From SELP01 sp035969385 (GTDB taxonomy: Bacteria > Pseudomonadota > Alphaproteobacteria > Rhodobacterales > Rhodobacteraceae): DNA of 64,000 nt. A program made the translations under genes and the position numbers. The notes beneath the pieces are model-generated. The model saw only the letters and a list, made by a program, of their open reading frames with translations, did no database searches and had not been told where the DNA came from. The number at the start of each line of letters is the position of its first letter. Within the stretch, counting starts at the first letter, position 1. The stretch spans positions 434,001-498,000 of the forward strand of contig NZ_JAYKKJ010000001.1 of the NCBI RefSeq assembly GCF_035969385.1, read 5' to 3'. This document shows positions 27,370 to 35,216 of this stretch, in pieces.

Positions 27370-30300
27370 ATGTCGGCCAATCCAAAGTTCATCCACCTGC
27401 GCGTTCACACGGAATATTCGCTTCTTGAAGGGGCGGTTCCGGTCAAGAAACTTGCCGCGATGGCGGCCAAGGCGAACATGCCTGCCGTGGCGGTCACAGA
27501 TACCAATAACATGTTCTGTGCGCTGGAATTTTCGGAATATTCCAGTGGCGCCGGGGTGCAGCCGATCATCGGCTGTCAGATCGATCTGGAATATGTGGCG
27601 CCAGAGCCGGGCAAGCGTCCCGACGCCCCCGCACCGCTGGTCCTGCTGGCCCAGTCCGAGGCGGGCTATGAACATCTGATGAAGCTGAATTCCTGCCTTT
27701 ATCTGCGCACGGATGGGCAGCTTCCCCATGTCACGATAGAGGATCTTGCCGCAAACGCGGGTGACGTGATCTGCCTGACCGGCGGGCCCGACGGACCGGT
27801 TGGTCGATTGCTGCGGGCCGGGCAGCACGCCAAGGCGGAATCGCTGATGGCCCGGCTGAAGGATATTTTCGGCGACAGGCTTTATGTCGAATTGCAGCGC
27901 CACCCGACCGACGGCGGCCTGCCCGAGGCCGAGCGGCTGACCGAGCAGGGCCATGTGGAAATGGCCTATGCCATGGACCTGCCGCTGGTCGCGACGAATG
28001 ATGTCTACTTTCCGGCCAGCGACATCTACGAGGCACATGATGCGCTGATCTGTATCGCCGAGGGCGCCTATGTGGACCAGCAGGAACCGCGCCGCAGGCT
28101 GACCCCGCAGCACTATTTCAAATCGCCCGAGGAAATGGCGACCCTGTTTGCGGACCTGCCCGAGGCGTTGGAAAACACGGTCGAGATCGCACGCCGCTGC
28201 GCTTTCAAAGCCTATAAACGCGCGCCGATCCTGCCGAAGTTCGCGGATGACGAGGTGCAGGAACTGCGTCGTCAGGCGGAACAGGGGCTCAAGGACCGGC
28301 TGGCGGTGATCCCCCATGCTGCCCCCGTTGCGGACTACGAGGCCCGGCTGGAGTTTGAATTGGGCATCATCGAAGGCATGGGGTTCCCCGGCTACTTCCT
28401 GATCGTTGCCGACTTCATCAAATGGGCCAAGGACCACGATATCCCGGTCGGGCCGGGCCGGGGGTCGGGCGCGGGCAGCCTTGTGGCCTATGCGCTGACC
28501 ATCACCGACCTTGATCCGCTGCGTTACAGCCTGCTGTTCGAGCGCTTCCTGAACCCTGAACGGGTGTCGATGCCGGACTTCGACATCGACTTTTGCATGG
28601 ACCGCCGCGAAGAGGTGATCCGCTACGTCCAGGAAAAATACGGGCGCGACAAGGTGGCCCAGATCATCACCTTCGGTGCGCTTCTGTCCAAGGCGGCGGT
28701 CCGCGACGTGGGCCGTGTTCTGCAAATGCCTTATGGGCAGGTTGATAAACTTTCCAAGATGATCCCCGTGGAGGGGGTCAAACCCGTCAGCATCGAAAAG
28801 GCGCTCGCCGACGAACCGCGCCTGCGCGAGGCGGCCAATTCCGAAGAGGTCGTAAACCGGCTTCTCACCTACGGGCAAAAGATCGAAGGGTTGCTGCGGA
28901 ATGCCTCGACCCACGCCGCCGGGGTGGTGATCGGGGACCGTCCGCTGGATCAGCTTGTGCCGCTCTATCGCGACCCGCGGTCCGACATGCCCGCGACCCA
29001 GTTCAACATGAAATGGGTGGAACAGGCCGGTCTGGTAAAGTTCGACTTTCTGGGCCTCAAGACCCTGACCGTGGTGCAAAACGCCATCGACCTGATCCAC
29101 AAATCCGGGCGGCAGTTGCACGAAGCCGCGGACGGCAGCCAGATCTATCAGCCCGCCGAAGGGGCCGAGAACCAGATCAACGCGATCCCGTTGGACGACG
29201 AAAAGACCTATGATCTTTACGCCCGCGCCAAGACGGTGGCGGTGTTCCAGGTGGAAAGTTCGGGCATGATGGATGCGCTCAAGCGCATGAAACCCACCTG
29301 CATCGAAGACATCGTGGCGCTTGTGGCGCTGTATCGTCCCGGCCCGATGGAGAACATTCCCACCTATTGCGAGGTGAAGAACGGCCAGCGCGAGTTGGAA
29401 TCGGTCCATCCGCTGATCGACCATATCCTTGAAGAAACCCAAGGCATCATCGTCTATCAGGAACAGGTGATGCAGATTGCGCAGGTCATGGCGGGGTACA
29501 GCCTTGGCGGCGCCGACCTGCTGCGCCGCGCGATGGGCAAGAAGATAAAGGAGGCGATGGACGCCGAGCGCCCCAAGTTCGAATCCGGGGCCGCCGCCAA
29601 TGGTGTGGACAAGAAGAAGGCGAGCGAGGTTTTCGACCTTCTGGAGAAATTCGCAAACTACGGGTTCAACAAATCCCACGCCGCCGCCTATGCGGTCGTC
29701 AGCTACCAGACCGCGTGGCTGAAGGCGAACCACCCGGTGGAGTTCATGGCGGGCGTCATGAACTGCGATATCCACCTGACTGACAAGCTGGCCGTCTATT
29801 TCCAAGAGGTGAAGAAGGGCCTTGGGATCGACTATATCCCGCCCTGCGTGAACCGGTCGCTCGCCACCTTCGACGTGAAGGACGGCAAGCTGGTCTATGC
29901 CCTCGGCGCGCTCAAGAACGTCGGCGCCGATGCGATGGGCCTGATCGTCGAGGGGCGGGGCGAAAAACCCTTTGCCACGCTTTTTGACCTTGCCCGCCGG
30001 GTCGACCTGAAACGGGTCGGCAAGCGACCGATGGAAATGCTGGCCCGCGCCGGGGCCTTTGATCAGCTTGATCCCAACCGCAGGCGTGTTTTTGAAAGTC
30101 TGGATGCGCTGGTCGCCTATTCGGCGGCGGTCCACGATCAGAAGAATTCAAATCAGGTGTCCCTGTTTGGCGAGGCTGGGGATGACCTGCCCGAACCGCG
30201 CCTGTCGGGCTGTGCCGATTGGCTGCCCGCCGAACGGTTGGCCGAAGAATTTAAGGCCGTGGGGTTCTACCTGTCGGGCCACCCGTTGGACGACTACCTT

Positions 30301-30870
30301 GCCCCGCTGAAGCGCAAGGGCGTCCTGACGCTGGACGAGGTGACGGCCAAGGCCGAACGCGGCGCCTGCATCGTCAAGATGGCCGGAACCGTTGCCGGGC
30401 GGCAGGAGCGGAAATCTGCGCGCGGCAACCGCTTTGCCTTTGTCCAGATGTCGGACCCGACGGGCAGTTTCGAAGTGACCCTGTTTTCCGACACGCTGGA
30501 GGCCTGCCGGGATTTCCTTGAGACCGGGGCGCAGGTGGTCATTCAGGCCGAGGCGACGATGGAGTCGGACCAGTTGAAGCTGCTGGGCCGGAGCGCGTCG
30601 CCGATTGACGTGGCGGTGGCCGATGCCGGGGCGACGGGGTTGAAGATTTACCTAGAAGAGGCGCAGGCGGTGCCGGTGGTGCAATCGGTGCTGGATCGTG
30701 CACTGGCCGACGGGGTGCGGGGCGGCAAGGGTCCGATCTATTTCTGCCTGATGGACCCCAGCCTGCCGGGAGAGGTGGAACTGGACCTTGGCCAATCCTA
30801 CCCGGTGACGCCGCAGATCAAGGGCGCGCTGCGCAGCCTTGAGGGCGTTCTGGAGGTCGAGGAAATCTAG
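27370..30870 (+). CDS. dnaE: DNA polymerase III alpha subunit
   Basis: The replicative polymerase, 1166 residues, normal for DnaE1. An N-terminal PHP domain opens with HLRVHTEYSLLEGA, the palm follows with GPGRGSGAGSL and PDFDIDF, where Asp403 and Asp405 match the metal-binding pair of E. coli DnaE; Asp559 in KFDFLGLKTL is the third. A tandem HhH region and an OB-fold (GTVAGRQERKSARG to GSFEVTLF) near 1000-1060 come at the C-terminus. It diverges from xdhA across 283 bases. No ribosome site is obvious. Confidence 0.97.
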   Translation: MSANPKFIHLRVHTEYSLLEGAVPVKKLAAMAAKANMPAVAVTDTNNMFCALEFSEYSSGAGVQPIIGCQIDLEYVAPEPGKRPDAPAPLVLLAQSEAGYEHLMKLNSCLYLRTDGQLPHVTIEDLAANAGDVICLTGGPDGPVGRLLRAGQHAKAESLMARLKDIFGDRLYVELQRHPTDGGLPEAERLTEQGHVEMAYAMDLPLVATNDVYFPASDIYEAHDALICIAEGAYVDQQEPRRRLTPQHYFKSPEEMATLFADLPEALENTVEIARRCAFKAYKRAPILPKFADDEVQELRRQAEQGLKDRLAVIPHAAPVADYEARLEFELGIIEGMGFPGYFLIVADFIKWAKDHDIPVGPGRGSGAGSLVAYALTITDLDPLRYSLLFERFLNPERVSMPDFDIDFCMDRREEVIRYVQEKYGRDKVAQIITFGALLSKAAVRDVGRVLQMPYGQVDKLSKMIPVEGVKPVSIEKALADEPRLREAANSEEVVNRLLTYGQKIEGLLRNASTHAAGVVIGDRPLDQLVPLYRDPRSDMPATQFNMKWVEQAGLVKFDFLGLKTLTVVQNAIDLIHKSGRQLHEAADGSQIYQPAEGAENQINAIPLDDEKTYDLYARAKTVAVFQVESSGMMDALKRMKPTCIEDIVALVALYRPGPMENIPTYCEVKNGQRELESVHPLIDHILEETQGIIVYQEQVMQIAQVMAGYSLGGADLLRRAMGKKIKEAMDAERPKFESGAAANGVDKKKASEVFDLLEKFANYGFNKSHAAAYAVVSYQTAWLKANHPVEFMAGVMNCDIHLTDKLAVYFQEVKKGLGIDYIPPCVNRSLATFDVKDGKLVYALGALKNVGADAMGLIVEGRGEKPFATLFDLARRVDLKRVGKRPMEMLARAGAFDQLDPNRRRVFESLDALVAYSAAVHDQKNSNQVSLFGEAGDDLPEPRLSGCADWLPAERLAEEFKAVGFYLSGHPLDDYLAPLKRKGVLTLDEVTAKAERGACIVKMAGTVAGRQERKSARGNRFAFVQMSDPTGSFEVTLFSDTLEACRDFLETGAQVVIQAEATMESDQLKLLGRSASPIDVAVADAGATGLKIYLEEAQAVPVVQSVLDRALADGVRGGKGPIYFCLMDPSLPGEVELDLGQSYPVTPQIKGALRSLEGVLEVEEI

Positions 30871-30911
30871 GGCGCTGTTGTCGCGGGAGCAAGGCCGCAG
30901 GCCGCCCGCGC

Positions 30912-30941
30912 ATCGCCTGCCCGCCCCGGCGGGCTGGCGAT
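30912..30941. repeat. inverted repeat after dnaE
   Basis: ATCGCCTGCCCGCC and GGCGGGCTGGCGAT pair with a single mismatch around two bases. No T-run. It could slow or stop transcription of dnaE; it lies 41 bases after its stop. The rest of 30871-31055 holds no gene that I can see. Confidence 0.4.
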
Positions 30942-31055
30942 TGGCAACCAACGCTCTGCCCCGGTCAGGTCACGCGAAAATTGAACGATAAACCGCCCTG
31001 CTTGGGCGTTGCATCGCCACCCCACGGGCAGGCAATGCGCCGACGACCGCCCTGC

Positions 31056-31259
31056 CTACCAATGCGGTGGGCGTTGATCGGCCAACGGCACGGTGCCGCC
31101 TGCATCCATTTCCCGCTCTGCCTCACGCTCCATCAGGATGTTCAGCCGCCGTTTCAGCAGGTCGATGTCCTTTTCCTGACGAGCGACCACGTCAGACAGG
31201 TCGTCGACGGTACGCAGCAGGTGCGCGATATCTTCTTCGATGCGGGTTGTGTCGGTCAT
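31056..31259 (-). CDS. slyX: SlyX family protein
   Basis: A 67-residue protein formed almost wholly of a coiled coil (RIEEDIAHLLRTVDDLSDVV, then KDIDLLKRRLNIL) with a C-terminal proline-rich PPHW end. The 'PPHY/PPHW' ending is typical of SlyX. Cellular role is unknown. The ATG at 31259 is preferred; a GTG at 31274 would add five residues. It diverges from hisS. Confidence 0.8.
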   Translation of the reverse strand: MTDTTRIEEDIAHLLRTVDDLSDVVARQEKDIDLLKRRLNILMEREAEREMDAGGTVPLADQRPPHW

Positions 31260-31372
31260 GGCGCCATTTACCACGGCCCGCGCCGGGGCGCGAGAGGGGA
31301 AGCGCCGCAGCCGTTGCCCTTTGACCCAAGCCGCGATAAACGCGGCCCCGAACGATACCGCCCGAGGACACC

Positions 31373-32866
31373 ATGGCCAAGGTCAAGAAAACCCCGCGCC
31401 CCAAGGCGGAAACGCCCAAGGGCTTCCGCGACTATTTCGGTGCCGAAGTCACCGAGCGCAGCGAGATGCTGCAAAAGATCGCCGGGGTCTATCATCGCTA
31501 TGGATTCGAGGCGCTGGAATCGAGTGCGGTCGAGACGGTCGAGGCGCTGGGCAAGTTCCTGCCCGACGTTGATCGCCCGAACGAGGGCGTGTTCGCCTGG
31601 CAAGAGGACGCCGAGGGTGACAAACCCGGCGACTGGCTGGCGTTGCGCTATGACCTGACCGCGCCTTTGGCCCGGGTTTATGCGCAGCACCGCAACGACC
31701 TGCCAACCCCCTACCGCCGCTTCGCGATGGGTCCGGTCTGGCGCAATGAAAAGCCCGGCCCGGGCCGGTTCCGCCAGTTCTATCAATGCGATGCCGATAC
31801 GGTCGGGTCCGGGTCGGTCGCGGCGGATGCCGAGATTTGCGCGATGCTGTCCGACACGCTGGAAGAGGTCGGCATCCCGCGCGGCGACTATGTGGTGCGG
31901 GTGAACAACCGGAAGGTTCTGAACGGGGTGCTGGAGGCGATGGGCCTTGGCGACGATCAGGACCGCAAGGATGCCGTCCTGCGCACCATCGACAAGTTCG
32001 ACAAGGTCGGCGAGGAAGGCGTGCGCCAGCTTCTGGGCAAGGGGCGGCTGGATGCCTCGGGCGCCTATATCGACGGGGTGGGGCTTTCGGATGAACAGGC
32101 CGCGCCGGTTGTCGCCTTCCTGACGTCGAAAGGCGCGGACAATGCCGAAACGCTGGCCAACCTGTCGGACGCTGTTGGCGCCTCCGAGGTCGGGGCGCAA
32201 GGTGTTGCCGAACTGCGCGAGATCGCGGACCTTCTGGCCGCCGGTGGCTATGGGCCTGACCGCATTGTCATCGACCCTTCCGTCGTCCGTGGCCTTGGCT
32301 ATTACACCGGCCCGGTGTTCGAGGCAGAGCTGACCTTTGAAATCCTTGATGAAAAGGGCCGCCCGCGTCAGTTCGGTTCGGTCGCCGGGGGCGGGCGCTA
32401 TGACGATCTGGTCAAGCGCTTCACCGGGCAGGAAGTGCCCGCAACCGGTGTCTCCATCGGGGTGGACCGATTGCTGGCCGCACTGCGGGCCAAGGGGCGC
32501 ATGGGCGGCACGGCGCAGGGGCCGGTCGTTGTGACCGTCATGGACCGCGACCGTATGGCCGATTATCAGGCGATGGTGGCGGAACTGCGGGGTGCCGGCA
32601 TCCGGGCCGAGGTCTACCTTGGCAACCCCAAGAACTTCGGCAACCAGTTGAAATACGCGGACAAGCGCAATTCCCCCATCGCCGTGATCGAAGGCGGGGC
32701 GGAAAAGGACGCGGGCGTTGTGCAGATCAAGGACCTGATCCTAGGGGCCGAGATCGCCAAGAACGCCACGCTGGAAGAATGGAAAGACCGGCCCAGCCAG
32801 TACGAAGTTCCGCGCGCCGATCTTGTCGCCAAGGTCCGCGAGATTCTGGAAAGCCAGGGCCAGTGA
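31373..32866 (+). CDS. hisS: histidine-tRNA ligase
   Basis: Charges tRNA-His. 497 residues, longer than E. coli HisRS (~424), as usual in this group. Class II motif 2 is in the RYDLTAPLARV to FAMGPVWRNEKPG stretch; the HisA motif is GLGYYTGPVFE; a GGGRYDDL motif 3 region is at about 341; the anticodon-binding domain fills the last ~100 residues. GAGGA precedes the ATG. The stop overlaps the GTG start of hisZ. Confidence 0.95.
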   Translation: MAKVKKTPRPKAETPKGFRDYFGAEVTERSEMLQKIAGVYHRYGFEALESSAVETVEALGKFLPDVDRPNEGVFAWQEDAEGDKPGDWLALRYDLTAPLARVYAQHRNDLPTPYRRFAMGPVWRNEKPGPGRFRQFYQCDADTVGSGSVAADAEICAMLSDTLEEVGIPRGDYVVRVNNRKVLNGVLEAMGLGDDQDRKDAVLRTIDKFDKVGEEGVRQLLGKGRLDASGAYIDGVGLSDEQAAPVVAFLTSKGADNAETLANLSDAVGASEVGAQGVAELREIADLLAAGGYGPDRIVIDPSVVRGLGYYTGPVFEAELTFEILDEKGRPRQFGSVAGGGRYDDLVKRFTGQEVPATGVSIGVDRLLAALRAKGRMGGTAQGPVVVTVMDRDRMADYQAMVAELRGAGIRAEVYLGNPKNFGNQLKYADKRNSPIAVIEGGAEKDAGVVQIKDLILGAEIAKNATLEEWKDRPSQYEVPRADLVAKVREILESQGQ

Positions 32867-33951
32867 CCGCCGCCGCATCCGCCCGTGCCGAGGCCGCGCG
32901 CCTGTCGGATCTGTTCCGTGCCGCCGGGGGGCTGCCGGTCGAGGCTGACATCCTGCAGCCGGCCGAAACCCTGCTGGACCTTTATGGCGAAGATATCCGC
33001 GCCCGCGCCTATGTCACCGCCGACCCGCTGCGCGGGGAAATGATGTTGCGTCCGGACTTCACGGTTCCGGTGGTGCAGATGCATATGGAAAGCCGCGCCG
33101 AACCCGCCCGCTATACCTATGCGGGCGAGGTGTTCCGGCGGCAGGAAGAGGACACTGGCCGGGCCAGCGAATACCTTCAAGTCGGATACGAGGTCTTTGA
33201 CGGAAAGGCCCCGGCAGAGGCTGACGCAGAGGTCTTCGCGTTGGTGGCGCAGGCGCTGGATGGGCTGCCGGTGCGTGCCTCGACCGGCGATATCGGTGTG
33301 CTGATGGCCGCGGTCTCGGGACTGAAGACGTCCGAGGCCCGCAAGGCCGCGCTGATGCGGCATATCTGGCGGCCGCGCCGGTTCCGCGCCCTCCTGGACC
33401 GCTTTGGCGGCAAGACGCCTGTGCCGGCCAGCCGCATCGCCCTTCTGGCCGAACCCGACCCCCGCGCCAAGGCAGGCCCGGATATGGGGCTGCGCGGCTG
33501 GGACGAGGTGTCGGCCCGGATCGACGCGTTGCGTGAAGATGCCGCCCTGCCGCCGATCTCGGCCGAGGAAATCGCACTTCTGGATGCGATCCTGTCTTTG
33601 CGGGAAACCTGCCCCAACGTCCTGTCGAACCTGCGTGACATCGCCGTGGACCTGCCAGCGATCAGCGCCGCTGTCACCCGGCTGGACGCACGGATCACCG
33701 CGCTGTTCAACCGGGGCGTCGAGGTGGATGCGCTTGATTTCGAAGGGAATTACGGCCGCACGTCGATGGAATATTACGACGGCTTCGTCTTTGGGTTCTA
33801 CGCCGCCGGCCGCCCCGATCTGCCACCTGTCGCCACCGGCGGGCGCTATGACGCGCTGACGCGGGTGCTGGGGCAGGGCCGGGCCATTCCTGCCGTCGGC
33901 GCGGTTATCCGCCCCGAATTGGTGGTCGATCTGCGGGGGACGGGCCAATGA
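32863..33951 (+). CDS. hisZ: ATP phosphoribosyltransferase regulatory subunit
   Basis: A 362-residue HisRS paralogue that lacks aminoacylation activity and works as the regulatory partner of short-form HisG. It keeps the class II fold (LRPDFTVPVVQMH, YAGEVFRRQEED, TGGRYDALTRVLG) but lacks the C-terminal anticodon-binding domain. The start is a GTG inside the hisS stop (GTGA). An earlier ATG at 32779 is antiphase inside hisS and is rejected. It overlaps hisG by four bases. Confidence 0.93.
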   Translation: MTAAASARAEAARLSDLFRAAGGLPVEADILQPAETLLDLYGEDIRARAYVTADPLRGEMMLRPDFTVPVVQMHMESRAEPARYTYAGEVFRRQEEDTGRASEYLQVGYEVFDGKAPAEADAEVFALVAQALDGLPVRASTGDIGVLMAAVSGLKTSEARKAALMRHIWRPRRFRALLDRFGGKTPVPASRIALLAEPDPRAKAGPDMGLRGWDEVSARIDALREDAALPPISAEEIALLDAILSLRETCPNVLSNLRDIAVDLPAISAAVTRLDARITALFNRGVEVDALDFEGNYGRTSMEYYDGFVFGFYAAGRPDLPPVATGGRYDALTRVLGQGRAIPAVGAVIRPELVVDLRGTGQ

Positions 33952-34640
33952 CGGTGAAACTGGGCGTGCCGTCCAAAGGGCGGCTTATGGAAAAGACCTT
34001 TGACTGGTTCGGCGCGCGTGGCGTCAAGCTGGTCAAGACCGGGTCCGACCGGGAATATTCCGCAACGGTCGAAGGGATCGACGGGCTGGAACTGGTGCTG
34101 CTCAGCGCGGGCGAGATTCCGCGCGAACTGGCCGCGGGCCGGATCCATCTGGGCGTGACCGGGTCCGATCTGGTTCGCGAAAAGCTGGCCGGCTGGGAAA
34201 GCCGCGTGCGGGAACTGCAGCCGATGGGCTTTGGCGGGGCCGACCTGATCATCGCCGTGCCGCAGGCCTGGGTCGATGTGGACACGCTCGACGATCTGGA
34301 CGCGGCGGCGGCGCAGTTCCGGCGCAACCACGGATTCCGCCTGCGTATTGCTACGAAATACCACCGGCTGACCCGCGATTTCCTGCGCGACAACGGGGTG
34401 GCGGACTATCGTCTGGTCGATAGCCAGGGCGCGACTGAAGGCACGGTAAAGAACGAAACCGCCGAGGCGATTGCCGATATCACCTCGACCGGTGAGACCC
34501 TGCGGGCCAACGGGCTGAAGATCCTGTCGGACGGGTTGATCCATTCCTCGCAGGCGACCCTGTTCAAAAGCCGCAGCGCTGATTGGGGACCGGAAAACCG
34601 GGCCACCCTCGACCGGCTGGAGTTCATCCTCGGGCTATAG
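33948..34640 (+). CDS. hisG: ATP phosphoribosyltransferase, short form
   Basis: First enzyme of histidine synthesis: joins ATP and PRPP. At 230 residues it is the short form, which lacks the C-terminal histidine-binding domain and needs HisZ, encoded directly upstream. KLGVPSKGRLMEKT opens the protein, and the PRPP loop lies near VDSQGATEGTVKNE. The 3' end overlaps the convergent DUF1489 gene by six bases. Confidence 0.95.
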   Translation: MTVKLGVPSKGRLMEKTFDWFGARGVKLVKTGSDREYSATVEGIDGLELVLLSAGEIPRELAAGRIHLGVTGSDLVREKLAGWESRVRELQPMGFGGADLIIAVPQAWVDVDTLDDLDAAAAQFRRNHGFRLRIATKYHRLTRDFLRDNGVADYRLVDSQGATEGTVKNETAEAIADITSTGETLRANGLKILSDGLIHSSQATLFKSRSADWGPENRATLDRLEFILGL

Positions 34641-35066
34641 CACCCCAATCTCGGCCAACTGGGCAGAAAGGTCTGCGGGCAGGGCGTCATCGTCGGCGCG
34701 GGCTGTGCCAAGGTCGATGGGGGCGTCCTCGGGTTTCAGGTAGCGCCAGCCTTGGAACGGGCGCTTCTGCGTGGGCGCGGTGCGGATCAACTCGGGGTCG
34801 AGCACGATGGCGCATCGGCGGATACCATCGCTGCCCTCGACCTCGTCCAGCCGCAGGATGCGTTGGCGGCACAGGATTTGCCCCTTGATCACCCAATAAA
34901 TCGACCCGCCGTTCAGCACTTCTGCCTCGCGCTTGGGCCACATCCGGGTGACGTGGCGCGGCAGCCCGTCGGAGGTCTGTGCCTGCCGCATGGTCTGCCA
35001 ATGGGCCAGATTGGCGATATCTTCGGTGCCGACCGATAGCTTGACGAGATGGACGGTGTTCTTCAC
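34635..35066 (-). CDS. DUF1489 family protein
   Basis: A 143-residue soluble protein. The VHLVKLSVGTEDIANLAHWQ opening, HVTRMWPKREAEVLNGGSIYWVIKG middle and CRQRIL are typical of DUF1489, a family confined mainly to alphaproteobacteria and without known role. The start is a GTG at 35066 with AGGGGG upstream. It overlaps hisG tail to tail by six bases. Confidence 0.82.
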   Translation of the reverse strand: MKNTVHLVKLSVGTEDIANLAHWQTMRQAQTSDGLPRHVTRMWPKREAEVLNGGSIYWVIKGQILCRQRILRLDEVEGSDGIRRCAIVLDPELIRTAPTQKRPFQGWRYLKPEDAPIDLGTARADDDALPADLSAQLAEIGVL

Positions 35067-35216
35067 GTGTTCCCCCTAGATGTGGTAGGGTAGGCCCCTG
35101 CCAACGATTCTGCCAGTGCCCGGGTATTTAGTGCCGCTGGGCGCTAGTCAAATCGGGGGACCCGCCCTATTGTGTGCCCTCTCACTGCGACTTCTGCCAA
35201 AGGATGCCCCCTGCCG

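Noticed and set aside
27337..30135. 932-codon open frame antisense to dnaE
   Set aside because: It mirrors dnaE in a high-GC genome, where antisense frames stay open by codon bias. Composition is rich in His, Gln, Arg and Gly, with no domain.
35067..35216. cobalamin riboswitch before nrdJ
   Set aside because: The B12-box pattern and the long conserved core are not found, and 150 bases are rather few for it.
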